A DNA stretch of 64,000 nt from Lederbergia citrea (GTDB lineage Bacteria; Bacillota; Bacilli; Bacillales; Bacillaceae_C), in NCBI RefSeq assembly GCF_018343525.1, contig NZ_JAGYPH010000002.1:434001-498000 (forward strand), given 5' to 3'. This document shows positions 17,373 to 25,478 of this stretch, in pieces (the stretch's first letter is position 1; every line of letters starts with the position of its first letter). The position numbers and the translations under genes were made by a program. The notes beneath the pieces are model-generated. The model was given only the letters and a program-made list of their open reading frames with translations. It made no database searches and was not told the origin of the DNA.

Positions 17373-17496
17373 TTTCTTTATGCTCCTTTGATTTATCCAT
17401 TTTCCATGGGCAAAAATTTTAGCTCATGGTTTTATATTTGTACGGGATACGTATGCCCTTTACAAAAACAGAAAACCGCAGCTTGCGGTTATTTTT
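17341..17496 (+). promoter_or_regulatory. Attenuator: competing hairpins and terminator before the RsgA-like gene
   Basis: Arm 1 TGCCCGTGGAAAA (17341-17353) pairs with arm 2 TTTTCCATGGGCA (17400-17412; one G-U). Arm 2 can instead use CCATGGGC (17404-17411) to pair with GCTCATGG (17422-17429). A terminator follows: AACCGCA (17474-17480) with TGCGGTT (17484-17490) and ATTTTTT. A ribosome stalled on the leader peptide would cover arm 1 and change the fold. The mechanism is inferred; the complementarity is seen. Confidence 0.6.
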
Positions 17497-17534
17497 TATG
17501 AAAAAATATGGAAATGATCATTGGAGGAAGCACA

Positions 17535-18593
17535 TTGAACTTACAAACTTTAGGTTGGAATCAATTTTTTGAAACGGATTTTTTAGCATATAAAGAAGAA
17601 GGCTATACCGTAGGAAGAGTAGCCTTGGAACATAAACGTTTGTACAGAGTTTTTACGGAAGATAGTGAAGTTTTGGCGGAAGTGTCAGGAAAGTTTCGCT
17701 TCAACTCCTTAGACCGCGGTGATTATCCGGCAGTTGGGGATTGGGTCGTAATGACAGTCCGGCAGGAAGAAGGAAAGGCAACAATTCATGCGATCCTGCC
17801 GAGGAAAAGTAAATTTTCCCGAAAAGTGGCCGGTGTGACGACTGAAGAACAAATTGTCGCGGCAAATGTTGATCATGTTTTTATCGTGGCCGCCCTCAAT
17901 GCTGACTTCAACGTTCGCAGAATTGAAAGGTATATGTTAACTGCTTGGGAAAGCGGGGCGAATCCGGTTATTGTATTGAGCAAAGCTGATCTATGTGATG
18001 ATGTAGACGAAAAAGTAAGTGAAACAGAGACGGTAGCCATCGGGGTTCCGATCCATGTCGTCAGTGCGGAGCAAAATATCGGTCTAGAAGCTCTGTCTGC
18101 TTATATAGAAAAAGGACGGACGATTGCACTGCTTGGTTCATCTGGAGTTGGAAAGTCTACACTCGTGAATGCTTTTACTGGAAAAGAATCGTTGAAAACG
18201 GGTGGCATTCGAGAGGGTGATGATCGAGGAAGGCATACAACTACTCACAGAGAGCTAATCGTGCTTGACCAAGGCGGCATCTTAATTGATACACCAGGAA
18301 TGAGGGAGCTGCAGCTTTGGGAAGCGGACACCGGTTTGGGCCAAGGTTTTTCTGATATTGAAGTGCTTGGAGAACAATGCAAATTCAGAGATTGCCAACA
18401 TAATGGCGAACCGGGGTGTGCCGTTGGTCAGGCGATTACTGATGGAGAACTCGATTTGGAGCGTTTTAAGAGTTATTTAAAGCTACAAAAAGAACTGGCC
18501 TATTTGGACCGGAAAGAAGATAAACAACTAGCCATAGCTGAAATAGAAAAGTGGAAAAAGATTACGGTTGGGCAGAAGAAGCGTAAGAAATGA
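17535..18593 (+). CDS. RsgA/YjeQ-family circularly permuted GTPase (larger paralogue type)
   Basis: A 352-residue GTPase related to RsgA, which binds the 30S ribosomal subunit during late assembly. An OB-like N-terminal domain is followed by the permuted G motifs: G4 LSKADL, then G1 GSSGVGKSTLVNA, then G3 DTPGMREL. A zinc knuckle follows, CKFRDCQHNGEPGC. At 352 residues it is longer than housekeeping RsgA (about 298 in B. subtilis), and the operon context of that copy is missing, so it is probably a second paralogue. The TTG at 17535 is six bases after GGAGGA; an ATG at 17508 lacks a site. Its leader suggests control by translation inhibitors. Confidence 0.85.
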   Translation: MNLQTLGWNQFFETDFLAYKEEGYTVGRVALEHKRLYRVFTEDSEVLAEVSGKFRFNSLDRGDYPAVGDWVVMTVRQEEGKATIHAILPRKSKFSRKVAGVTTEEQIVAANVDHVFIVAALNADFNVRRIERYMLTAWESGANPVIVLSKADLCDDVDEKVSETETVAIGVPIHVVSAEQNIGLEALSAYIEKGRTIALLGSSGVGKSTLVNAFTGKESLKTGGIREGDDRGRHTTTHRELIVLDQGGILIDTPGMRELQLWEADTGLGQGFSDIEVLGEQCKFRDCQHNGEPGCAVGQAITDGELDLERFKSYLKLQKELAYLDRKEDKQLAIAEIEKWKKITVGQKKRKK

Positions 18594-18611
18594 TGACATT
18601 TAAAAGGGAAT

Positions 18612-18646
18612 AAGGTCTAAGAAATATCATAGACCTTGTTTCTTTT
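18612..18646 (+). terminator. Terminator of the RsgA-like gene
   Basis: AAGGTCTA (18612-18619) pairs with TAGACCTT (18630-18637), followed by GTTTCTTTT. Confidence 0.75.
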
Positions 18647-18649
18647 CAT

Positions 18650-19360
18650 CTACCTATCAAACTGCCGTTTTTCATAAACGATAAATGTGACTACTAGTGA
18701 CGCCGCTGCCCATATAAAAAGGGTGAAAATATTACCGCTTATGGCTGCAAAACCTTTTCCATTGCTAAGGGAAGTCCATGCAGCTGTAAAGTGCTCGCTT
18801 GGAAGAAGTTGAACGATTTTTAATATCGCTTTATTTTCGATCATCGATACGAACATTGGGGCAAGTCCGAAAATAACCATAACAGGCATCCCGATAATCG
18901 TTGTTTCCATCACTGTGCGAGAAAGCAAACCGAGAATTGTTCCCATGGAAATATAGAAAATAAGATTAATGATGATGATAAGGGCAAACAACGGCACATG
19001 AGTAACTTGAAAATCGCTTAGAAAAATAGAACCGATGATGACAAATACGGTCATGACAAATGTTAGGGCGCTTTTTCCGATTAAAATTTCACTCGTTGAG
19101 GCGGGAGAAAGGAGCAGTCCTCGCAATGTGTTCTTTTCTTTTTCTTCAGCAATCATAGCTGCCTGTATAAACACACCGGCAATGACAAGTGCAAGAGTAA
19201 TTGGCATCGAGTGAAACGTCGATGCATCTTCTCCAATTCTCCCAAGGAATGCTGCGAAAGCCAAAGGCATGGCCAAGGTAAACAAAATATACGAATTCTT
19301 ATATAATTCCTTCCAATCTTTTTGAAAAATGGCATTCATCCGTCTAAATGAAAATGTCAT
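18650..19360 (-). CDS. ABC-2 type transporter permease
   Basis: A 236-residue membrane protein with six predicted helices. A short cytoplasmic start (MNAIFQKDWKELYKN) and the central AEEKEKNTLRGLLLSPAST are typical of ABC-2 exporters. It overlaps the preceding ATPase gene by four bases and must form a transporter with it. The substrate is unknown; this class exports peptides, antibiotics or polysaccharides. It is the last gene of a three-gene set that begins with the LytTR/ABC-like regulator. Confidence 0.87.
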   Translation of the reverse strand: MTFSFRRMNAIFQKDWKELYKNSYILFTLAMPLAFAAFLGRIGEDASTFHSMPITLALVIAGVFIQAAMIAEEKEKNTLRGLLLSPASTSEILIGKSALTFVMTVFVIIGSIFLSDFQVTHVPLFALIIIINLIFYISMGTILGLLSRTVMETTIIGMPVMVIFGLAPMFVSMIENKAILKIVQLLPSEHFTAAWTSLSNGKGFAAISGNIFTLFIWAAASLVVTFIVYEKRQFDR

Positions 19361-20205
19361 GATAAAACCCTCCCAGTTAATTTTACGAAAATATCTCCTA
19401 ATGTTGGTTCATTGGAATGAATGGAAAGCAATTCCCCGTTTTTCATAAACTGATAGATTTGTTCTGCACCTGTTTCATCCTTTTCTACGGAAATGGTCCG
19501 TTTGTCCTTCAAAAGTACAGTGATTCCTGAATCTGCATAGTGCAGGCGCAGATTTTGCGGAGTATCGAGAGCCTGGATTTCCCCGTTATGTAAGAAAGCA
19601 ACTCGGTCACATAGTTCCTCGGCTTCGGTCATATCATGGGTTGTTAAAAAAATCGTTGTTCCTTCTTTATTTAACTGGCGCAAGCCTTCATGAATATGCC
19701 TTGTATTCACTGGGTCAAGTGCAGAAGTCGGTTCATCTAAAAACAGGAGATCCGGCTTATGTATAATGGCTCGAGCTAGAGTGACGCGCTGCTTCATTCC
19801 TTTTGACAGCTCTTTAACGACAGTATTTTGATCATTTTCTAGATTGACCTGTTCCAATACTTGCCCAATTCTTTTTTTGTTTACTCCGTAGAGCTTACAA
19901 AAAAGCAGCAGGTTATCGTAAATAGAGAGCCTGTCATACAATCCGCTATTATCGGTCAGGATGCCAATCCGCTTCATCATAGAAGCATTTTTCTTTTTCG
20001 AAAGTGGCTTGCTAAACACATTTACATTACCAGCAGTATGTAATAATTGGGAGGTTAAGATTTTAATAGTGGTTGTTTTGCCCGAGCCACTCGGTCCCAA
20101 AAAACCAAAAGTTTCTCCTTTTTTCACATTAAAAGAGACATTTCTTAACGCCGTTTTATTGCTGAAAGATTTCATTAATTGCTTCACTTCAATGATATTT
20201 TCCAT
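19357..20205 (-). CDS. ABC transporter ATP-binding protein (drug/peptide export type)
   Basis: A 282-residue ATPase with Walker A GPSGSGKTT, signature LSKGMKQRVTLARAI, Walker B LLFLDEPTSALD and switch histidine in LTTHDMTEAEE. The C-terminal 60 residues form the accessory domain common in exporter ATPases (NatA/CcmA-like). It is coupled to the permease gene by a four-base overlap. It lies 162 bp downstream of the LytTR-fusion regulator gene on the same strand, a gap long enough to hold its own promoter. Confidence 0.92.
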   Translation of the reverse strand: MENIIEVKQLMKSFSNKTALRNVSFNVKKGETFGFLGPSGSGKTTTIKILTSQLLHTAGNVNVFSKPLSKKKNASMMKRIGILTDNSGLYDRLSIYDNLLLFCKLYGVNKKRIGQVLEQVNLENDQNTVVKELSKGMKQRVTLARAIIHKPDLLFLDEPTSALDPVNTRHIHEGLRQLNKEGTTIFLTTHDMTEAEELCDRVAFLHNGEIQALDTPQNLRLHYADSGITVLLKDKRTISVEKDETGAEQIYQFMKNGELLSIHSNEPTLGDIFVKLTGRVLS

Positions 20206-20367
20206 CGATTTCTACTCCTTCTCACGTTTAGTTTTTATGATTTTGTTTTCTGGCTTAATCATAGGACGAAACATGAGAAAACGCACTATATCAACGTTCA
20301 AAGGAGCATTCAGGAGGTTGAATGGTGCAATTTTATAGATGAATGGAGTTAAAATAAGGATGAAATT

Positions 20368-21411
20368 TCATATTCCGATGATGTTTTTCAGCTCATCCAG
20401 CTTTCCTTTCGATAACGGAATCGAGCTTTTTTTCTGATCATCAAGAATCAAACTATAACTGTTCCGCGTCCATGTAATAACTTCCCGAACTTTTTGTAAA
20501 TTGACAATATAGGAGCGATGGCAGCGGAAAAACCCAAATGGCTGAAGACGGGCGTCAAGGTCGTTTAATTTGAATGTACAAGGAAAGGTTTCACCTTTTA
20601 CATTCAAATTGGAAATTCCGTTATTACTTTCTATATAGTCAATCTCAGTAGGATCAAATAAAATCAACTTATCTTCCACTTTTGCAGGGATTTTATCGAA
20701 GCGAATTTCCATGTTAATCTCGTTCTCTGTCTCCTCTTGGAAAGCTTTAGCCTCTTCGGTAACAGGCTCCTCATTTTCATCCGTTAAGTCCACCTTTTTC
20801 AACCCCGAATCGTCCAAGCGATAAACATGGTTTGTCATGGATATGGCATTTTCCAAATTGCTGGTTGTAATGAAAATGGCTTTCCCTTGATCTTCTAGGT
20901 TAGAAATTAATCTATGTAAAATCAATGTACTTTCGATATCAAGATTTTGAGCGGGATCTTCAAAAATAATTAAATTTGGGTCATGTAAAATAGCACGTGC
21001 AAAATGCAGCCGCCTTTTTTCAGAATAAGAAAGCTTATCAGATCTGATATTTTTCTTATCGATTAATCCAGTTTTTTCTAGAAGGTTGTCGACATCTACA
21101 TGCACAGCGTATAGTTTTTTGAAAAAAGTTAAATATCCTTTAGGACTAAGGCGTTCATATAGGGCATCTGTTTGTAATGAAAGGCCAATTCTTTGAAAAA
21201 AAGCTTGGCGATCATTCGCTAATTCTTGAATATTCACTTCACCACTAGACGGAAGGAGTTCACCGATCAATATTCGGATTAATTTATTGCCTAATTCACT
21301 GTTGCAGTGAATGGCGACTGTTTCACCTTTCTTAACTTTTAAATCAAAAGCAGGAAAAAAGATGGTGTTTTGCGCTCTTTTCTCTAATTGGTGTATCGTT
21401 AAAATCGTCAT
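20368..21411 (-). CDS. LytTR transcription factor fused to a degenerate ABC ATPase domain
   Basis: A 347-residue two-domain protein. Residues about 1-215 follow the ABC ATPase plan, but the catalytic motifs are eroded: the Walker A position reads HCNSELGNKL instead of GxxGxGKS/T, the signature reads LSYSEKRRLHFARAI instead of LSGGQ, and the Walker B region reads LIIFEDPAQNLD. Residues about 240-345 are a LytTR DNA-binding domain (EIDYIESNNGISNL, FRCHRSYIVNLQKV). So it is probably a transcription factor that uses a dead ABC domain to sense ATP, a ligand or partner ABC subunits. The next two genes encode an intact ABC exporter, the likely target. LytTR fusions of this kind are known in Bacillus, but not well characterised to my knowledge. 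Confidence 0.85.
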   Translation of the reverse strand: MTILTIHQLEKRAQNTIFFPAFDLKVKKGETVAIHCNSELGNKLIRILIGELLPSSGEVNIQELANDRQAFFQRIGLSLQTDALYERLSPKGYLTFFKKLYAVHVDVDNLLEKTGLIDKKNIRSDKLSYSEKRRLHFARAILHDPNLIIFEDPAQNLDIESTLILHRLISNLEDQGKAIFITTSNLENAISMTNHVYRLDDSGLKKVDLTDENEEPVTEEAKAFQEETENEINMEIRFDKIPAKVEDKLILFDPTEIDYIESNNGISNLNVKGETFPCTFKLNDLDARLQPFGFFRCHRSYIVNLQKVREVITWTRNSYSLILDDQKKSSIPLSKGKLDELKNIIGI

Positions 21412-21626
21412 TTTTTTATGTGCTCCTATCTGTTCTCTATTAAAAAGCTTCCTCTCACAGGCAGGCTCCGCTATCTGCTATAATGGAAAAAATCATTATT
21501 TTCCAAAAAATGAGGGCAAGCTGCTCACGGGTTTCTCAGTAGATGAAAACTTTTTCTATTCAAGTAGTCTCTATATAAAAAGCATAGATGATTTGTAAAT
21601 ATTAGTAAACAAGGGGGGGCGACTGC

Positions 21627-22220
21627 TTGAAAACTATTATTCTAGCAGGCGGGAAATCCAGTAGGATGGGCGAAAATAAGGCGTTAATGAAAATTGGCGG
21701 AGTTCGAGTAATCGACCGGATCATTTCAGAATTTGCGCCAGTTTCGGAAAAACTCATCTTGATTGCGAACGATAAAACGATGTATGACGGTTTACAAGCT
21801 GAGCTGCTAGAAGATGCGACACCATATGCAGGACAAGGACCGCTTGCGGGGATATATACAGGACTAGTAGCAGCATCCGAAGGGCCTTGTATCATTGTTG
21901 CTTGTGATATGCCGTTTGCCTCCAGTGACTTTGGGTTAAAGTTAATAGAAACGCTAATTGAAAATAAACGGGATGCTGTTGTGCCAGTTACGGAAGGTCA
22001 AATTCATCCACTTTTTGCTGCTTATGACGCGAGTATTGCGGAAAAAGTAAAAATGGTTCTTAATGAAGGAAAGCGATCTGTAAGATCCTTGCTCGATCAG
22101 TTAAATGTCGAGTTTTTTAAAATGGATACAATTTCCGAAACAGTATGGAATATGAATACGCAGGAAGATTACATAGAGGCTGTGAAAATAGCTGAAAGGG
22201 GCGGCCGTAATGAATTGTGA
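21627..22220 (+). CDS. mobA: Molybdenum cofactor guanylyltransferase MobA
   Basis: A 197-residue nucleotidyltransferase that transfers GMP to molybdopterin to make the guanine dinucleotide cofactor. The N-terminal ILAGGKSSRMGENKALM is the GTP-binding signature, and VACDMPFAS and the later EGQIHPLFAAYD fit MobA. The start is TTG at 21627, preceded by AAGGGGGGG. It heads mobA-moaE-moaD-moeB, overlapping moaE by eleven bases. Confidence 0.88.
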   Translation: MKTIILAGGKSSRMGENKALMKIGGVRVIDRIISEFAPVSEKLILIANDKTMYDGLQAELLEDATPYAGQGPLAGIYTGLVAASEGPCIIVACDMPFASSDFGLKLIETLIENKRDAVVPVTEGQIHPLFAAYDASIAEKVKMVLNEGKRSVRSLLDQLNVEFFKMDTISETVWNMNTQEDYIEAVKIAERGGRNEL

Positions 22221-22674
22221 AATCACGAGAGATCCGATAAAAATTGAAGAAGTTTATCAAAAAGTCGTGCGCCGGGAAGCAGGTGCGGTAACGACTTTTA
22301 TAGGTACCGTCCGGGAGCTGACGCATGGAAAAAAGACGCTTTACCTTGAATATGAAGCATATGAAGCGATGGCGGTGAAAAAGCTGGAGCAAATTATCGC
22401 GGAAATGAAGGAGCGTTGGCCGGGGGTGCAAGCTGCAATATCTCACCGAATCGGCCGCCTGGAAATTAGCGATATTGCAGTCGCGATTGCTGTTTCATCT
22501 CCTCACCGTCCAGAGGCATATGAAGCAAATCGTTATGCAATCGAGCGGATTAAAGAAATCGTCCCTATTTGGAAAAAAGAACATTGGGAAGATGGGGAAG
22601 AATGGATTGGAAATCAGCAAGGCACGAAGGAATACGCTGATGGGAAACCGGAGGAGGCTGACTTAAATGAATAA
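22210..22674 (+). CDS. moaE: Molybdopterin synthase catalytic subunit MoaE
   Basis: A 154-residue large subunit that inserts sulfur from MoaD into precursor Z. Seen motifs are GAVTTFIGTVRELTHGK, YEAYEAMAVKKLEQI, HRIGRLEISDIAVAIAVSSPHR and the active-site lysine region VPIWKKEHWEDG. It overlaps both neighbours, so mobA, moaE and moaD are translated as a unit. Confidence 0.92.
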   Translation: MNCEITRDPIKIEEVYQKVVRREAGAVTTFIGTVRELTHGKKTLYLEYEAYEAMAVKKLEQIIAEMKERWPGVQAAISHRIGRLEISDIAVAIAVSSPHRPEAYEANRYAIERIKEIVPIWKKEHWEDGEEWIGNQQGTKEYADGKPEEADLNE

Positions 22675-22900
22675 AGTGATGTTGTTTGCACATTTGAAAG
22701 AGCAGGCGGGGAGCGGAGAGCTAACGGTTCAGGCTTCTGGAAAATCAGTGAAGGAATTGCGAGATTATTTGGAGGCTGAAACGTCCTTGGGGAATTTGGA
22801 AGGGATTATGATTGCGGTAAATGAAGAATTTGCTACAGATGAAGCGATCATTCAAAAAGGCGATGACATTGCACTCATTCCTCCGGTGAGTGGAGGCTAA
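22667..22900 (+). CDS. moaD: Molybdopterin synthase sulfur-carrier subunit MoaD
   Basis: A 77-residue ubiquitin-like protein ending in PPVSGG; the C-terminal Gly-Gly is adenylylated by MoeB and then carries the thiocarboxylate used by MoaE. It overlaps moaE by eight bases and moeB follows five bases after its stop, so substrate and activating enzyme are neighbours. Confidence 0.92.
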   Translation: MNKVMLFAHLKEQAGSGELTVQASGKSVKELRDYLEAETSLGNLEGIMIAVNEEFATDEAIIQKGDDIALIPPVSGG

Positions 22901-22905
22901 AGGGA

Positions 22906-23925
22906 ATGAACGAACGCTATTCACGGCAAATATTGTTTAAATCGATTGGAGAAAAAGGCCAAGAAGAAATCGGGAAAAAGCATGTGTTGATTGTTGGGGT
23001 CGGAGCGCTTGGTACACATACGTCTGAATTGCTTGCAAGGTCTGGGGTCCGAAAACTAACACTAATCGATCGTGACTATGTTGAAATGAGCAATCTGCAA
23101 AGGCAGCATTTGTTTACGGAAGAGGATGCGGCTGAGAAATGGCCAAAAGCGGCGGCTGCGAAAGAGCAATTGCAGAGAATCAACAGTGAAGTTGAAATTG
23201 AAGCAATTGTTGGTCAGGCTGATGCGGTGTTAATGGAAAGTTTAATGGACGATGTAGATTTACTGATCGATGGAACCGATAATTTTGAAACACGATTTTT
23301 ACTAAATGATCTTGCGCAAAAGTACCGGATTCCATATTTATTCGGATCATGTGTCGGAAGTTTCGGTATGGCTTTTTCGATTATTCCGGGTGTGACTCCG
23401 TGCTTGCAATGTTTATTGAAAAGCTTGCCGCTTCAAGGGCAAACATGCGATACGGTCGGCATCATTGCCCCCACGGTTCAAATGGTAACCGCACATCAAG
23501 GAGCGGAAGCGTTGAAAATTTTATCAGGAAAAATGGAGGCTGTTAGGCAAGCCTATGTAACTTTCGATTTATGGGAAAATGAATACTTGTCATTGAAGGC
23601 TGGAGCGCTGAAAGATAAGTACTGCCTTTCATGTGGAGCGGAGCGGACATACCCATTTTTAACTATTGAATCTGGTACAAAAGTGGCTGTTTTATGTGGA
23701 AGGGACACGGTGCAAATTCGTCCTGCCAAAAGCGAGGCCTTATCTTTAGAGCGGCTTGCGGACCAATGGCGGTCGGCTGGATATGAAGTCGGCGGCAATC
23801 CCTTTTTAATATCTGTCGTCAAAGAAGGGATGCGGTCCGTGTTTTTTCAAGATGGCCGCGCACTGATTCATGGAACGAGCGATCCTGTTGAAGCGCGGAA
23901 AATCTACCATTCTTTATTAGGGTAA
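22906..23925 (+). CDS. moeB: Molybdopterin-synthase adenylyltransferase MoeB/ThiF-type
   Basis: A 339-residue E1-like enzyme that adenylylates the MoaD C-terminus. The ATP site is GVGALGTHTSELLARSG, the RxxxQR-like motif is SNLQRQHLF, and zinc cysteines are CLQC (about residue 166) and CLSCG (about 240). The last 90 residues differ from the rhodanese domain of longer MoeBR proteins and look like a short unassigned extension. ThiF is a possible alternative, but the moaD neighbour favours MoeB. No moaA, moaC, moeA or mogA is in the window. Confidence 0.87.
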   Translation: MNERYSRQILFKSIGEKGQEEIGKKHVLIVGVGALGTHTSELLARSGVRKLTLIDRDYVEMSNLQRQHLFTEEDAAEKWPKAAAAKEQLQRINSEVEIEAIVGQADAVLMESLMDDVDLLIDGTDNFETRFLLNDLAQKYRIPYLFGSCVGSFGMAFSIIPGVTPCLQCLLKSLPLQGQTCDTVGIIAPTVQMVTAHQGAEALKILSGKMEAVRQAYVTFDLWENEYLSLKAGALKDKYCLSCGAERTYPFLTIESGTKVAVLCGRDTVQIRPAKSEALSLERLADQWRSAGYEVGGNPFLISVVKEGMRSVFFQDGRALIHGTSDPVEARKIYHSLLG

Positions 23926-23930
23926 AACAA

Positions 23931-24109
23931 AAGCGCAAGCGCCTTGATATAGGAAGAACGGCTAAGGGCGCCACGTCCTGTGGCAATGCCGTTCTGACCC
24001 GCATCCTGCGGGCCTCCGACAAGCAAATGTTCTGAGACAAGAAAAGTCCGGTCTTGACTTTTATTGGCTCAGGTTATTTGACCTCGAGGGGCTAGGCGCT
24101 GGAGCTGGA
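23931..24109 (+). repeat. Modular stem-loop repeat, copy A
   Basis: An intergenic element directly after moeB. It contains AAGAACGGC and GCCGTTCT around GCCACGTCCTGTGGC, then CCCGCATCCTGCGGG, then GACAAGCAAATGTTC, then a variable hairpin (24033-24048 with 24056-24071), and ends TTATTTGACCTCGAGG, GGCTAGGCGCTGGAGC. Copies occur at 29805-29985 (inverted), 42039-42214 and 62267-62385 (inverted, shortened). Short open frames inside it are artefacts. Confidence 0.9.
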
Positions 24110-24172
24110 TGTCGACTTAATTTATTTGAACTTAATCACACTATTTTTTATAATTTCATTGACAATAAAAAT

Positions 24173-24201
24173 CCCCTCTTCATCGAAAGAGGGGACTTTT
24201 C
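24173..24201 (-). terminator. Terminator of yflT
   Basis: CCCCTCTT (24173-24180) pairs with AAGAGGGG (24187-24194); on the minus strand the stem is followed by ATTTTTA. Confidence 0.85.
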
Positions 24202-24212
24202 TCAAAACCTTA

Positions 24213-24533
24213 TTAGTTTGTAGCTACAACGACGACTTGGCCGCCGTCTAATACTTTTTCGTACTTTTCGGCTTCGGCTTCAGTTAATCCGACCGATTCG
24301 AATTTGGAACGCAATTCATCGCCTCGTTTACGGAATACGTTACTGACCGAGTCGAGGATTCCTTGTTCTCCTACGCCAACAGTGCCTGTATCGGTAGCGT
24401 CCGTTAAATCTTTGGAGCGTTCTTCCCCATGTGCAAATAGATAAATATTATCTCGATCATATCCATTATTAGTCAATTCTTCGATAATATTTACAGCTTG
24501 TACACCGTTCTCACAAACTTTTACTGTATTCAT
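24213..24533 (-). CDS. yflT: General stress protein YflT (GSP17M family)
   Basis: A 106-residue protein of the 17M general stress family, with N-terminal residues VKVCENGVQAVNIIEELTNNG and a C-terminal VLDGGQVVVVATN. The biochemical role is not known; in B. subtilis the gene belongs to the SigB regulon. The ATG at 24533 follows AGAAGGAGGA. The open frame extends upstream to 24680 but without a ribosome binding site. A SigB-like promoter lies at 24595-24619. Confidence 0.82.
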   Translation of the reverse strand: MNTVKVCENGVQAVNIIEELTNNGYDRDNIYLFAHGEERSKDLTDATDTGTVGVGEQGILDSVSNVFRKRGDELRSKFESVGLTEAEAEKYEKVLDGGQVVVVATN

Positions 24534-24594
24534 AAGTGAAAATCCTCCTTCTAATCTAGTATCGCTACATCTTTGGCGATGCACTACTACATAT

Positions 24595-24619
24595 ATAACC
24601 GTTCTCCCGTAAATCAAAC
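24595..24619 (-). promoter_or_regulatory. Candidate SigB promoter of yflT
   Basis: On the minus strand GTTTGA, 13 bases, GGTTAT, one base off the SigB -10 GGGTAT. It is 62 bases upstream of the yflT start; the known SigB control of yflT in B. subtilis supports it. Confidence 0.45.
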
Positions 24620-24699
24620 ATGAAAAGCTCAGGTTGAAATATCGGATGTGATGGGTAAAAGGATTGTATATACATTTCATAAAAGGGGGAAGCGTTGTA

Positions 24700-25374
24700 A
24701 TGAAGACTTTAAATAATGATTGGGGTCCTCTTTTGGAAGAGGAGTTTCAGAAGCCATATTTTGAGAGTTTACGTGAGTTTTTGCAAGAGGAATACGAAAA
24801 GCTAGTTATTTACCCAGATAAAAATGATATTTTTAATGCGCTAAATTATACGCCATATCAAAAAGTTAAAGCGGTCATAATCGGTCAGGACCCGTATCAT
24901 GGACCAGGGCAAGCGCATGGGCTTAGTTTTTCAGTTAAATCTGACGTTAAGATTCCACCTTCACTAAGGAACATTTTCAAAGAATTGAAAAATGACCTCG
25001 GCTGTGAGTCTCCGAATAATGGATATTTAGTAAAATGGGCTGAGCAAGGGGTATTAATGCTAAATACTGTTTTAACAGTTAGACAAGGACAAGCAAACTC
25101 TCATCGTGGTAAAGGATGGGAGATTTTTACCGATAAAATTATTTCCCTGGTTAACAAGCGGGAAAATCCTGTGGTTTTTATTCTTTGGGGACGCCCAGCG
25201 CAAGAGAAAATGGCCCTAATTGATACTAAAAAACATAAAATTATTCAGTCGCCGCATCCATCGCCATTTGCTGCGAGAAAAGGCTTTTTCGGAAGTCACC
25301 CATTTTCAAAAACGAATGAATTTTTGCGGGAAATCGGTGAAAAGCCGATCGACTGGCAAATCCCTGATGTTTAA
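24700..25374 (+). CDS. ung: Uracil-DNA glycosylase
   Basis: A 224-residue family 1 UDG that excises uracil from DNA. Motif A is [18 protein letters not shown] with the catalytic aspartate, and motif B is [13 protein letters not shown] with the catalytic histidine. The ATG at 24700 follows AAAGGGGGAAG; an earlier in-frame ATG at 24664 is not supported by a ribosome binding site. Gene order ung-ywdI-ywdK-gerQ follows B. subtilis. Confidence 0.95.
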   Translation: MKTLNNDWGPLLEEEFQKPYFESLREFLQEEYEKLVIYPDKNDIFNALNYTPYQKVKAVIIGQDPYHGPGQAHGLSFSVKSDVKIPPSLRNIFKELKNDLGCESPNNGYLVKWAEQGVLMLNTVLTVRQGQANSHRGKGWEIFTDKIISLVNKRENPVVFILWGRPAQEKMALIDTKKHKIIQSPHPSPFAARKGFFGSHPFSKTNEFLREIGEKPIDWQIPDV

Positions 25375-25478
25375 ATTGCACCTTGCTTTCGTTTGATTTT
25401 AACTAAAAAAATGCATATGCTGTAAATTGTTGATACGAACAAGATACTGGTAAAATATAGCGACAGGAGTTGTCGATT

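Noticed and set aside
23819-24040. Open frame inside repeat copy A encoding a peptide with NICLSEARRMRVRTALPQDV
   Set aside because: The same peptide appears in every full copy of the stem-loop repeat (also 29844-30110 and 41896-42144). It follows the repeat, not a gene, and has no ribosome binding site.
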